A stretch of 64,000 bases of DNA from Icerya purchasi (GCA_039619475.1 CM077115.1:595783643-595847642), one strand, 5' to 3'; positions 52,281 through 62,736 are shown, counted from the first letter of the stretch. The notes: generated by a model not told the origin, from the sequence alone. Numbers and translations: made by a program.

Positions 52281-52541
52281 TTATCGAGTCAGATGATTTA
52301 ACAGCCAGTATAAAACTAACGGCAAATTACCGAAATCAATATCAAGCTCTGGACAATCTATCGCACGCATATATTTATACACTGTTTTCTGAATTCCTAG
52401 TAACGCTATCGTGTTGTCGCCGGATACACACACGCCGGGACACTTACACGGGTACCGAAATTTCGACCGAAAATCGGAATTTACTATTTTGTGATTTGAA
52501 TCGGTAATAATACTTTTTTGTTGTAAAATTTCTAATACCAT
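52281..52541 (-). CDS. Unidentified open frame, possibly exonic
   Basis: An 86-codon minus-strand frame begins at a real ATG (MVLEILQQKSIITDSNH) and ends at TAA. Composition is more balanced than in neighbouring random frames, with CKCPGVCVSGDN in the middle. A good donor-like sequence, CCGT|GTAAGTGT, occurs at codon 32, so only the first part might be exon. No domain, signal peptide or family is recognised and it may be chance or an unknown transposon protein. Confidence 0.25.
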   Translation of the reverse strand: MVLEILQQKSIITDSNHKIVNSDFRSKFRYPCKCPGVCVSGDNTIALLGIQKTVYKYMRAIDCPELDIDFGNLPLVLYWLLNHLTR

Positions 52542-52739
52542 CTAATATCTGCTGGATGTGTTCTAACAACCTGATCTGTATTTCGATAAAATTATTTATT
52601 TAATGAGGTAAGGTTCTCAATGATGTGGATGTGTACAATAATTTTATAGTAGATAAAACATCACGATCTGATATGCTTCAGTCGGCAAAATTAATAACAG
52701 GCACATTTGTGTTAGCTTTCAGCTTGTTAAACAGTACTC

Positions 52740-52741
52740 TT

Positions 52742-52775
<34 letters not shown>

Positions 52776-53330
52776 CATATATATTAAAGTAAACTCAAAT
52801 CAATGCTTTTTAGTTTGAATTCTTTGTAAGTTAGCTCAATTAGACTCGGTCGGAATAAGTAACACGCATTATGGTAATCGTTGAAAATATTATAATAATA
52901 ATTATGACATATTAATTCAATGTATTATATTACTACTTAATTTACAAATATCGACAGAAAAGTCTGGAAAAGTTTACACGTACATACAAAAATTTGACAC
53001 ACACATATACGAATTCCGATAACTGATATCTTTGTTCACAATTAATTCGCCTAAACTTCTGACTCCAGTTCCCGCTACTTACTTCTTCCGATGCAAGTTG
53101 TCTTCCAACTGATTGATGTATATATATATATACATATATCAAAAATGTGCCGATTCTTTTTCCTACCGTCTCTTGGAACCGATGGTTCCTCGTGTTAATT
53201 TTCTTCTATATTTTTATTGCTCGACTTTCACTGGAAAAATAGTAATTTATTATTTGGTTTTTCTATGTTCCCATATCAATCCTATTAGTTTTTCTTTTTT
53301 ATCTAATTAAGTTAACCATTTAATGTATCT
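52740..53330 (+). repeat. Dispersed repeat, longest copy (A)
   Basis: It starts in a TA microsatellite. Its 52,776-52,985 part is the reverse complement of 58,066-58,262 (shared block CGACAGAAAAGTCTGGAAAAG-like and TCGGAATAAGTAACACGC). Its 53,035-53,250 part is the reverse complement of 54,200-54,418 (shared CCTCGTGTTAATTTTCTTCT). It is non-coding in all copies. The family may be a non-autonomous transposon, but no ends are defined. Confidence 0.8.
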
Positions 53331-53334
53331 CTAT

Positions 53335-53700
53335 ATTAATCATTGCACACAAGAAATATTTTCTGCACTTATCAGAGCAACGGAAAATACTTTCCATCGA
53401 ATGAATGACAACAATAAACGGACGTGCTAATACTTTCTTTCTGATAAAAGCTATTACTCCGATCGATGACCAAAGCACAGCCATTAACGATTCGGTATAA
53501 GCGATCAGTTTAGCACTAGCATTTGACTCTTATTATTACTACCACACAAACATTTTTATTGATATGTTCGTTGCAAACAATGGTAACCTGACCATTTCGC
53601 GTAAGATCTCAGACTTATATTGGAACCGACGGGCATGTAACATTTCTATAAATTCTGGCAAGGTACATATAGGTATATTTTTCAGCCTTAGTGAGCTCTC
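53335..53700. other. No gene recognised
   Basis: No recognisable content between the dispersed repeat and the SINE. Confidence 0.5.
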
Positions 53701-53703
53701 GTA

Positions 53704-53815
53704 TATTAATAGTCACAATAGCCTAGTTGCCAAAGTGCTCGACTTCCGTTGCAGAAATTTTGAGTTCGATCCCCAGCAACGGCAGAAATTACAAAGTAAA
53801 TAATTAAATTTAACC
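53704..53815 (+). mobile_element. tRNA-derived SINE
   Basis: An A box TAGCCTAGTTGC (53,719-53,730) and a B box GAGTTCGATCCCC (53,762-53,774) are about 32 bases apart, as in tRNA genes. An AT-rich tail follows. The acceptor and anticodon stems do not form a proper tRNA, so this is a tRNA-like SINE head and not a tRNA gene. It resembles the head of the SINE at 11.3 kb in the A box (GCCTAGTTG). Confidence 0.65.
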
Positions 53816-53819
53816 GCTA

Positions 53820-54195
53820 ATAATCACGTGGAGGCAACGAGAAACATGCGTATATGCGTGCTAATTGATATATAATAACAGACACGACGGACTAAGTTTG
53901 TATTGTGACAACAAGCGATTACACTCAGTTCCAGGTGTAGCCTTGCGTCTACATTCGCGTTGCATATAACAATTGCCTCACTACCTATATATGTATGTAC
54001 AGCTAGAATGTACGAATAGGTAGTCGCCAACGCTCGGCAACCGAGTATGACACTATAATGATAATAATATACTTATCACATAAATGTGGACTGTGAGATG
54101 TGTTTGTTAATAAATTAGATTCGAAATATTTTTTATACAGAAGTATATTATAATTTTGGATACTGTTAGGGTGCTTTTTATTAGGTCCAATTTAT
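53820..54195. other. No gene recognised
   Basis: Short minus-strand frames only, without recognisable motif. Confidence 0.45.
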
Positions 54196-54199
54196 ACCT

Positions 54200-54418
54200 T
54201 GTCATTAAGTAATTTAAATATTTTTCTTTACTGGAAAAAAAAAAACAAAAAAAATATAGAAGAAAATTAACACGAGGAACCATTAAGAGACGGAAAACTA
54301 AAAGAATTGGCATATTTTTGATATACATATCAACCAACTGGAGACAACTTGGATCGGAAGGAGTAACTAGCAAGAACTACTGGAGTCAGAAGTTTAGGTG
54401 AATTAATTGTGTACAATT
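54200..54418 (-). repeat. Dispersed repeat, copy B (inverted)
   Basis: Reverse complement of 53,035-53,250. The shared translation of this block (VPRVNFLLYF) in two short frames arises from common ancestry of the repeat, not from coding function. Confidence 0.8.
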
Positions 54419-54424
54419 TATATG

Positions 54425-54660
54425 TTGAAGCGTTACTGCTTACTTTATTTTACTACCTTACGTTTTTGTAATTCCCAGGGATGCCACCGCGGCTACTAAT
54501 ACCACGGAACAGAATATTGAATTCTATTTTCGTTTAACCAGAATTGTTGAATTTACAATTATTAGGTTGATTAATAATTTGCTATTATTATATTTTTGAT
54601 AATATGATGATTACTATTATTATTATTATAAATCTCCGAAGAATCGTTAATTATTGGTTT
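54425..54660. other. No gene recognised
   Basis: AT-rich spacer before the Jockey tail. Confidence 0.5.
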
Positions 54661-54665
54661 CAATA

Positions 54666-56094
54666 TTTTTTTTTTTATTTATTTATACACTATTACGAGC
54701 TGTCCATCAAGGACATTTAGTAATACGTGTGAATGAACTTAAACATGAAGGGAGGAGTACCCAATGGCACCTACCCGATTACCCCTACCTTAAACAAGGT
54801 CCTGCGGTTTCTGGCGTTTCAATCTTCTTACATTATCGGTAACATCGAGCAATCCTCTAGCAAGAGTGTTCGGATGAGAATCGAGTCTGTCTGCGTGTCT
54901 TTTAGCATGAACTTTGATGACATCAGCCACATAATCTACACACAAATCTCGATGTAAGGTTAGATTAGTAACATACCAGGGTGCCTTGGTTATCAACCGA
55001 AGGATCTTATTCTGGGAAGTCTGTATTACCTTCAGGTTTGACGGTTTAGCGCAACCCCAAAGTTGAACCCCGTATGTCCAGATGGGTTTCAAAATAGTTG
55101 TGTATATTAGACGTTTGTTGTCCGTTGTCAGTACACTGTTTCTCCCTATCAGCCAGTACATTTTTTTAACCCGGATATCTAATTCTTTCTTTTTAACCTG
55201 TATATGGTGTTTCCATGTCAATCGGCTGTCTAAGTGCAAACCTAAATACCTGACCGTTGCTCGCACAGGAAGATCTATGTTATTGATCTTAACGGGTGGG
55301 ACTTCAACTTTTCGGTTAGTAAAATGGATATTCACCGATTTGCTTTCGTTTATCCCGATTTTCCATTTTTTAAACCATGTTTCAGCCTTCGTAAGAGCAT
55401 TTTGTAGATTTTTGCTAGCTTTCTTCGGATCTTCATGTGATGACAGTAGTGCCGTGTCGTCCGCAAATGTAGCTATCTGCACATTCTCTGTCGCAGGAAA
55501 ATCTGCTGTGTATAACAAGTACAGCGTGGGGCCCAACACTGAACCCTGAGGAACGCCTGCTAAAACTGGATGTATTTCTGAGTAGGTATGTTCATAACGC
55601 ACTTGAAAATGACGATCTTCGAGGTATGATTTTAGCAACAGGTAAAGGTTACTCGGGAACAAACATTTTAATTTGTATAATAAACCATCGTGCCAGACTT
55701 TATCAAAAGCCTGTTGAACGTCGAGAAATACCGCAGTACATACTTTTTTAGTTTCTAAACTATTTTCAATTACACTAACCACCCTATGCAATTGATCAAT
55801 CGTCGAATGATGTTTTAAAAAGCCAAACTGATGTTGCGGAATTACATCAGTTGACTGTATATAAGGCTGTAACCTTTTTAATATTAATTTTTCCATTACC
55901 TTCGATAAAACAGGCAACAAGGAAATCGGACGATAAGACGTTACAGAGTAGGGATCTTTACCAGGTTTCGGAATCATTACGATTTGCGCAAACTTCCATT
56001 GTACCGGAAAATATTGTATACGAAAATTTAGACAAATTTTACACTCAGCTTGCTTAACCGGTCGACCGTTCAAAAGAACAACAATAGAATACAT
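54666..56094 (-). mobile_element. 5'-truncated Jockey LINE
   Basis: A minus-strand insertion with an A-rich tail (T-run and ATTT units at 54,666-54,690 on the plus strand), a 3' UTR of about 100 bases and an uninterrupted RT coding region. Jockey identity follows from the RT motifs and the lack of RNase H. The endonuclease and ORF1 are missing, as expected of incomplete target-primed reverse transcription. The exact 5' junction lies between about 56,025 and 56,094. Confidence 0.88.
54790..56094 (-). CDS. Jockey reverse transcriptase domain, open frame of 434 codons
   Basis: The RT blocks are in order: YFPVQWKFAQIVMIPKPGK, SYRPISLLPVLSKVMEKL, QHQFGFLKHHSTIDQLHR, VFLDVQQAFDKVWHDGL (motif A), AGVPQGSVLGPTLYLLYTAD (motif B), IATFADDTALLSS (catalytic DD), RYLGLHLDSRLTWKHH and LKPIWTYGVQLWGCA. 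The frame is open from an ATG at 56,094 to a stop at 54,790, but the first 25 or so residues do not match Jockey and probably come from flanking DNA or a rearranged 5' end. The endonuclease is absent. Compared with the full element at 8.15 kb it is clearly a different Jockey subfamily. Confidence 0.88.
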   Translation of the reverse strand: MYSIVVLLNGRPVKQAECKICLNFRIQYFPVQWKFAQIVMIPKPGKDPYSVTSYRPISLLPVLSKVMEKLILKRLQPYIQSTDVIPQHQFGFLKHHSTIDQLHRVVSVIENSLETKKVCTAVFLDVQQAFDKVWHDGLLYKLKCLFPSNLYLLLKSYLEDRHFQVRYEHTYSEIHPVLAGVPQGSVLGPTLYLLYTADFPATENVQIATFADDTALLSSHEDPKKASKNLQNALTKAETWFKKWKIGINESKSVNIHFTNRKVEVPPVKINNIDLPVRATVRYLGLHLDSRLTWKHHIQVKKKELDIRVKKMYWLIGRNSVLTTDNKRLIYTTILKPIWTYGVQLWGCAKPSNLKVIQTSQNKILRLITKAPWYVTNLTLHRDLCVDYVADVIKVHAKRHADRLDSHPNTLARGLLDVTDNVRRLKRQKPQDLV

Positions 56095-56129
56095 ATATAG
56101 ATATACAATTTTATAATATTAAAACGAAA

Positions 56130-57345
56130 ATTTTAATAAAATAATATATAATATGACGGTTATACTTATCTCGCATTGGCCGGTGTCCAAACCCTCGCGA
56201 TGTCGCTGGTCCTCGGTTCTCGTTGGTTTTTTAATTCCTTTGCGACTCGAATCTTTTGTCCGGAATTTTAACTTTTTAAATTACTTTTCGAAAAAACAAC
56301 TTTAAATTAACATATTTTTTATCGAAATTCGAGGTGGCCATCAATCGGCCTTGTTACATTTTAGTCGATTAACCGATTCCAACTAAGCACGTTACGTTTC
56401 ATCTCCGACTCTAAAATCTAGCTCGATATCCGAACTACGACTGACCAAGACCCGACTCCAAACTCCTAATTCGTCCATCCTCCGGCAGCTCCTCGAGCGC
56501 TGCATGTCATTTTCGTTACGTCAGACGTGATGTAACATCACGCCGTGTATCATCTCCAGCCATACGCCGAACTACACACACATTTACACTCACACTCATT
56601 CACCCCTTAAACTGTACGTTAATTACTAATTTATTTATTTTATTTTCTATTTCATTTTATTTTTTATTTTTATTTTATTTTTATTTACATGTAATGTACA
56701 CTCGTATATGTATGTGTGTCAAATTGTTATGTGCATATTGTGATGAACTTAAAGTCCCGGATTCCGGTCGCCACTGGTTAGGGTTTTCTCAATTTCACTG
56801 TTATGAGAACCACTTGTAAGGGATTTCTTTTCGATATCACTTTTCTAGGACGCCGATGCCGCGGATTCCCCAATTTTCTGTATAATTTGTTTTTATTTTA
56901 CCTCTTTTTACCTTTTTTTTTACTCGCGAACGTCAATGGCATGCGAGCCAATCGCGCTTTTAGAAACTTTTCTTTTTTTACTGAGTTTCTTGATAATTTC
57001 GCGTAGCTAGTATTACGGAAAATAAAAACAAACCTGTTATATCATCGGGCACCAGCGAGGATAGGCCGCGCACCTTTCGCGTAACTTATCGAGCTTTAAA
57101 AAACGCTCAGTAATATCAAAAATAAACAATTTTATTAACTGACGCGAAACAAAAAAACCCACGTCCTTCAGGTAACCGAGGAGCGGTACGCAGCGTATCA
57201 ACGACGTTTCGTGCGATGTATCGACCAGACAAAACCAATAGCTCAACGATTACTAATAATCTCAGCGACGGTAATTAAACAATTAACCGATGTTATCGTC
57301 TAACTGTTCTTCTCTGCAAGTTGCGCTACTCACACTCTTATCTAT
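56130..57345. other. No gene recognised
   Basis: The segment 56,160-56,600 is rather CG-rich and contains TTACGTCA and the near-palindrome GTGATGTAACATCAC (56,529-56,543), which could be bZIP-type sites. A 69-codon minus-strand frame at 57,037-57,246 has balanced codon use but a non-ATG start and no known domain. Nothing firm can be named. Confidence 0.4.
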
Positions 57346-57351
57346 CTGTAA

Positions 57352-58015
57352 CAATCAGTCATTCCAGGACATGCAGGCATTGATGGAAATGTAGCCGTCG
57401 ACCTCCTTGCTAAAGCTGCTGTTTCCAATGGGAATTTTATTAGTAGGGTTCCAGCACACAATATTCTTCTTCCAACTAAATCCTGCCATCTTAGACTTTG
57501 GCATTCTGTTTATGTATCTCTTTTCGCTAATCCTAATTCCTTTTATCTCTTGATTAATCCTGTTCCTCCCCCTCGTCCTTGGTTCTATGAGTTTCCCAGT
57601 TTGCATCGGTCCATAATTACTAAATTATCTCGCCTCCGTTTCTCGCATAGTCTCCTTCCTTCTTCACTAAATCGCTTCTCTTTGGCTGATTCTCCTTTTT
57701 GTCCATTGGATCCTGAAGGTTCCTAGTATGTTTGCGATGCGAATCACGTGCTCTTCGAGTGCTCCGGTTTATCTCGCGAGCGTGAGTTACTTTATTGTCA
57801 TCTTTTAAAGCTTGGTCTTCCTGCTCCTTTCAACGCCTCTTATGTTCTTTCTCTACCTACTATCTCTGTTGTTCCTGTCCTAGGGGTGTTCCTTGATTCC
57901 ATTGCCGACAGAATAAAAATATAATTTCTATTCTATTCCATGTGTCTATTCCTTTTTGCTGGGCTAATGCTCTTTGCTAGCAAACCCAAGGGGGGGTAAC
58001 AAAAAAAAAAAAAAA
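57352..58015 (+). pseudogene. 5'-truncated RNase H LINE copy with poly(A)
   Basis: The plus strand begins within RNase H (IPGHAGIDGNVAVDLLAKAA, matching IPGHAGIAGNEKADYLARSA) and continues to the C-terminus: PPPRPWFYEFPSLHRS, SPFCPLDPEG, a stop, then VCDANHVLFECSGLSRERE and LPAPFNASYVLSLPTIS, ending at a TAA near 57,922. A UTR containing TTTTTGCTGGGCTAATGCTC and a poly(A) run (57,999-58,012) follow. The only coding lesion seen is the in-frame TAG before VCDANH. CAGTCA occurs at both junctions and may be a short target duplication. Confidence 0.88.
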
Positions 58016-58065
58016 CAGTCAGCAGACAGATAATTCTCATCTGAAACGTGGAGGCGCTTATCCCA

Positions 58066-58263
58066 TAACAATATGTGAACTTTTCCAGAGTTTTCTGTCG
58101 ATTTAAGTAGTAATATTATATATTGAATTAATATGTCATAATTATTATTATAATGTTTTCAGCGATTAGCACAGTGCGTGTTACTTATTCCGACTGAGTC
58201 TGGTTGAGACACCTTACAAACAATTAAAATTAAGAAGTATTAATCGAAGTTTACTTTAATATA
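58066..58263 (-). repeat. Dispersed repeat, copy C (inverted), interrupted by a transposon
   Basis: Reverse complement of 52,776-52,985. Its TA-rich end is split at 58,263 by the DNA transposon, beyond which TATATACATGCATACATATA (59,420 on) continues the repeat's TA microsatellite. The plus-strand AGTTTACTTTAATATA block identifies the junction. Confidence 0.85.
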
Positions 58264-59416
58264 CAGGGTGATTATAATTAAAGTTCAAGTTTCAAAACGC
58301 TATAAAGAAAGAACCACTGATCAGAATGACGTCAAATTTGAACGGAATATTATTGAAGAATGGGGAAAGCGCGGGTGTCATAAAACAAAAAATAGTTCCA
58401 ATTTTTCTTTTTTTTTTCGACCCTGCATTTAATTTTAGCAGCAGATTATAAGCGTCATAATTTAAAAGGGTTCGACTACAAATGTGTCAAATGAATCGTA
58501 AAACAACGGCTACTAAGGTGTAAGTTAAACGTTGCAGCAACTGTACTGTTCAGTGTGCATGGCTGTACGGGTGTGATACTGTTAGTTATGTGAGCCCATC
58601 TACCACGCCAAGGTCATACACATCGGATGGGAAAAATCGGGTTTTAATTGTCCTGAGGCCGAAAACCGCATAAATTAAATCGGTTTTTAAATTTCGTGAG
58701 ATTGGCACAAAACATATGTTCAATTATGCTGTCGTCCACCGTTTTCTGCAACTAGTTGAAATCGAGAAACAGCATGTTCCACACCGGATCGAAGTGTCTC
58801 CGGGGTCACGTTCAGGAAGTGTTGCGCAATGCGTGCCTTCAGTTCGGCTAAGTTTGCAATCGGAGCACTGAACACCAAACATCTTTCAGATAGCTCCACA
58901 GCCAGAAGTCGCATACGGGGATTAAGATCAGGTGATCGCGGCAGCCAGCCGCTGTAGGGAAATGACGGCTGATAATTCTAGCATTTCCGAAATGTCGCTT
59001 CAGCAGCTGCTTCACTGGATTTGCAATGTGCAGAAGAGCGCCATCTTGCATAAAAATGATTCCATCCGCAAATCCACGCTATTAAAGAGCTGGAATGACG
59101 TGGTTGCGCAAAAGCCACTCATAGCGCTTACTACCAGTGACGGTTCAGCTAACAGGACCGAAAGCACCCGTTTCCTCGAAAAAAATATCGCCCTATGATA
59201 AATGATGCCATAAACCCACACCACACAGTGTGACCTCTGCAGAATGAAGCGGTACTGGTAGCGCAATCCGTTGCTAAAATTAGATGAAAAAAAAAATTGG
59301 ATGCTCTGCGCTTTCCCCCTTCTTCAATAATATTCCGTTCAAATTTGACGTCATCCTGACCAATGCTTCTTTCTCCATAGTGTTTTGAAACTTTAATTAC
59401 GAGTATAATCACCCTG
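58264..59416. mobile_element. Mariner-superfamily element with long inverted repeats
   Basis: The left end starts CAGGGTGATTATAATTAAAG and the right end, on the complementary strand, CAGGGTGATTATACTCGTAA. Homology between the two ends continues inward for about 185 bases on the left and 154 on the right, with a shared exact block GACGTCAAATTTGAACGGAA. It is flanked by TA, and comparison with the repeat at 52.8 kb shows the empty site. Between the repeats lies the 3' half of a DDE transposase. The element is 1,153 bp and non-autonomous. Confidence 0.88.
58718..59260 (-). pseudogene. C-terminal half of a DDE transposase inside the TIR element
   Basis: Minus-strand frames, with several frameshifts, give VWCGFMASFIIG, IIFMQDGALLHIANPVKQLL (second catalytic D in the QDGA block), PPRSPDLNPCDFWLWSYLKD-like pieces (third catalytic D), and LAELKARIAQHFLNVTPETL to a GG near the end. 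This is a Tc1/mariner-superfamily transposase with a D as third acid residue. About half of the usual 340 residues remain; the helix-turn-helix part and first catalytic D would lie where the right TIR now stands and are missing. Confidence 0.8.
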
Positions 59417-59426
59417 CTGTATATAC

Positions 59427-59429
59427 ATG

Positions 59430-59464
<35 letters not shown>
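59427..59464. repeat. (TA)n microsatellite
   Basis: About 15 TA units follow the transposon and continue the TA-rich end of the dispersed repeat. Confidence 0.9.
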
Positions 59465-59468
<4 letters not shown>

Positions 59469-59469
59469 C

Positions 59470-60007
59470 AAAAAAAATCCGCGACAGAACTAATGAAATG
59501 AAAATAAACTTTTAGAATTTTAGTAAATCCGCCAACTGATAATAATTAATGAAAGAAAGTGAATTAAAAAAAATTTACCATTGTGCTTTATGATTAGCGT
59601 AATTAAAATAGAGTTATCTTACCGCTATCGAAATAAAGCAAAGAAAAGTTGTGTACGAGTTAAAGATTTGAAGACTGGAACGCACACACTTATTCGTATA
59701 ATTCCAGCTGAGATGTTGCGGTGCATTTTGCTTTAAATCAAATTGTTTGACTTAAATGTACGATGTAGTCTGAATCCGGGGAGCGCTTATTATTACACAT
59801 GTCGTACGACCTGACAGGCTACAAGCCAAATCAAACGTTTGTAATGAAGGAAACTGTTCGAGCAATTACATTGCATAAATTATTAACTGGGAAATGTTTG
59901 AAATGTTCCTTGTTTTACATTAGCAGAACAATGTTCCGATTTGTGGTATTTGCGATAAAATGTGAAGCGTTGCTTGTCATAAGGAAATAAATAATTCGTA
60001 ACGGGAA

Positions 60008-60046
<39 letters not shown>

Positions 60047-60475
60047 GTGCTGGTCAAATCTGTTCTGTGTGTTGCCGAGTAAATAAATTCAAATTATTAT
60101 TGTTCCTAACACTATTTATTAATTAATATTTCGCCATATAAACAGCTGTTAGTATAAAACAAAGGCAAATTTTCGCATCCTCGTTATTGTAGTTGGCGAA
60201 TTTTGTCACAGGAAACCGATACTAGTCGGCGTTTTATGTTTATTAGTTTCTCAGGCTATTCATTTTTATTTATTCCTTCTGTTATTACGTATTTTCGTCG
60301 TGAATAGCAGCAAACGGTGCACAGTGTATATACAAAAACAAGAGTCGTACTAGTTTTCCGTGATGAAAATAGCATTCAGAGACGTCAACGGAATTTTGCT
60401 CGTTTCAAGTTTAAGATAAAAAGAAAAAAGAAGAAAAAAAAAAGGAACGGTGACAACTGAAGAGATAGTTACACA
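59470..60475. other. No gene recognised; (ATT)n run
   Basis: An (ATT)n microsatellite lies at 60,010-60,046. Short frames have no recognisable content. Confidence 0.5.
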
Positions 60476-60479
60476 TACT

Positions 60480-61020
60480 CTCTCTCTTTTCGTTCTCACC
60501 GTGACTTTTGGACTGATCTCTATCCGTCCTGTTTCTCCAACCCTGACTCCTTTTACCTTGCTTTACAGCCTTCTCCATCCGTTTCTCCCTGGTTTAATAA
60601 TTTTCCCAGTATCAGCCGTTCTGTCATTTCTTCCATTGTTCGCCTTCGTTTTAATCACAGTCTGCTCCCGGCTTCTCGTTTCCGCTTTGCTCTGGTTCAA
60701 TCTCCTTTGTGTCCCTTTCATCCTCCTACCTTCAATGGCACGTGTGATGCAAACCACGTACTATTTGAATGTTCCTTTATTTCTACAGAACGCGCGATCC
60801 TTTATTCCAATTTGCTTAGCCTTGGCCTCCCTACACTTTACAGTGCCCCCTATATTCTCACTTTTCCATCACCTTCTGTTGTTCCCTTGTTATCCGCTTT
60901 CATTTCCTCTGTCTCTAATCGTTTCTTGATATAACTTGTCGCTCCATATGTCCTTCTATTCTTTTAATCTTTTGTGCTGGGTAAATGTCCTGCGCTGGCG
61001 TGCCCATTTAAAAAAAAATA
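60480..61020 (+). pseudogene. 5'-truncated RNase H LINE copy (C-terminus and tail)
   Basis: The plus strand, in two frames, reads FPSISRSVISSIVRLRFNHS and LLPASRFRFALVQSPLCPF, then TCDANHVLFECSFISTERAI and LGLPTLYSAPYILTFPSPS, ending at a TAA near 60,934. This is the same C-terminal region as at 57.4 kb and 28.8 kb. The UTR contains TTTTGTGCTGGGTAAATGTCC, clearly related to the 57.9 kb copy's UTR, and ends in a short A-run at 61,011-61,018. The large 159-codon frame over it (60,450-60,929) is an off-frame shadow. Confidence 0.85.
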
Positions 61021-61024
61021 AAAG

Positions 61025-62230
61025 ATTAAATCATTGAAAACGAAATTATCAATCAGAAAAAGTATATGACTCGTTTCCCGGTATTTAAAGTTGCATAAGT
61101 AATTGTTTCCAGCGCGCAATGGAGAATATTTGCACTAATAATCTAAACGAAAATCGTTTTCAACTGATAAGAAAAACAAATGGAATAAAACAAAAACGAA
61201 ACAAATGAAAAATCCGAAAAATTTTTGACAAATAAAATTTTGTTTAATTAGACTATAAATCTGAATTTTCATCTTCACTTTGTCCCGTTCATATTTACTC
61301 TGTTCTCTTCATCGTAATCCATTTTATTGTGTCCCCTTTTTTCCATCGCTCCTTTTATTACCTTCTACTGAATTAGCAGCATTCAAAGATGAAACTGATG
61401 CAGCCAAAAATTCAAGTGCTTCCTTCGAAAAAAGTCTGATTCTTCAGCTTGCATTTTTCTAGTACATCTAATATTATACGAGTAAAAATTTAATACTAAT
61501 TTATTAAAACTGTACATATGAAAATGTTCAGACTAAAATTTAATCTACATTGTTAGAAATCCAGCTTTAGCTGCTTCATCTGACAATATAGCGACAGAAA
61601 AAAAACTATCGTTCTTTCATGACTATGTACAGCCTACATGGATTAGAACTTTATGTGTATTATTTAGCGCGTTATTGGAATTACTATAACTTCGCGTACA
61701 ATTTTATTGTACTCTTGATATACCGGTTAAACTCCCGACTATTCATATTACCTCCATTGAATTTTATTTCTAAGATGATTTTAAATCTTTGGATAAGATC
61801 AAGATTGACTCCAAATATTTATTTATTTATTTGAAACTAATTTCCGTCAATTATGGTTTGCAACTATAAAGATAAATATCGACATATAAATCTTTAATCT
61901 AGCAGTAGCAAACCTCGCATTAGCAACTCATAAATATACAAATTCGCGTGTCAAAGATAAATTAACCAAATTAACTTTACTGAGTGCTGTAATATATATA
62001 TATATATATATGTATTATTCAATAATTACAATCGCCTGTACATATAAACTCATGCTCAAACCCACATATACTTGCACTTTAGTCCAGTTCCCTAAAGATC
62101 TAATTTATCGAAAAGTTGTAAAATTTGAAACGACAAGAATATTAAATATTAAACAGTGAACCCCTTGTCAACAGTATGTACGCATAATGGATATCTACGA
62201 AGTGAGAATAATGTTTTAGTTTAAATTTAG
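61025..62230. other. No gene recognised
   Basis: AT-rich with a (TA)n run at 61,991-62,011. Short plus-strand frames at 61.28 and 61.62 kb have no recognisable domain. Confidence 0.5.
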
Positions 62231-62236
62231 ATTGCA

Positions 62237-62735
62237 CACAAGAGGTCGAAGATGTTTAAAATTTTGACAACTTATGATATTCACTACACTTGTCTGTTAT
62301 ATTGTTATACTCACGCAATAACGCTTCCATTACAGAACACGAAAAATGCTTTAGCTCTCTTTGTACGTGAAACAAATCAGATCTCCGACAATTAAATGGG
62401 GGACTTTCGTACCAACTCTTTCTAATCCTATGAAGAGTTTTATAGAAAAAGTATACATACATTGATTTCCCTTCTCAAAATCTTAAGCATCTTAAAATTA
62501 AATATTAATAATAAATCTGCATAAACAATCTCACTTGGAAAGTTTTTGAAATGTTTAGTAAATACTTTAAAAACTGTAATTGCTTCTATTTTTTTAATCA
62601 CTATTTTAGCGAGGGGAATTCCAAACAATAGCTGCAAACTCCAAGTGAGAATTATATAAAATGATTACTGTATCCTCAATAACATAGTTTCTACATGTTC
62701 TAAATAAAAACCGCAATATACTTCTTGCCTTACTA
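62237..62735 (-). pseudogene. CR1/Jockey-like LINE fossil, post-RT region
   Basis: The minus strand reads SKARSILRFLFRTCRN, then EDTVIILYNSHLEFAAIVWNS (the LYNSLVRSKLEYASVVWNP block). After frame changes comes KKIEAITVFKVFTKHFKN, and then FNCRRSDLFHVQRELKHFS with LREYNN near 62,340, the usual end of LINEs lacking RNase H. It resembles the fossil at 32.3-32.7 kb. No tail is visible. Confidence 0.68.
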
Positions 62736-62736
62736 A

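Noticed and set aside
56517..56543. TTACGTCA and a GTGATGTAACATCAC near-palindrome
   Set aside because: They fit bZIP-type sites but short motifs like these occur by chance and no gene start is identified nearby.
60450..60929. 159-codon hydrophobic plus-strand frame
   Set aside because: It overlaps the LINE C-terminus in the wrong frame; the frame with CDANHVLFECS is the real ancestral one.
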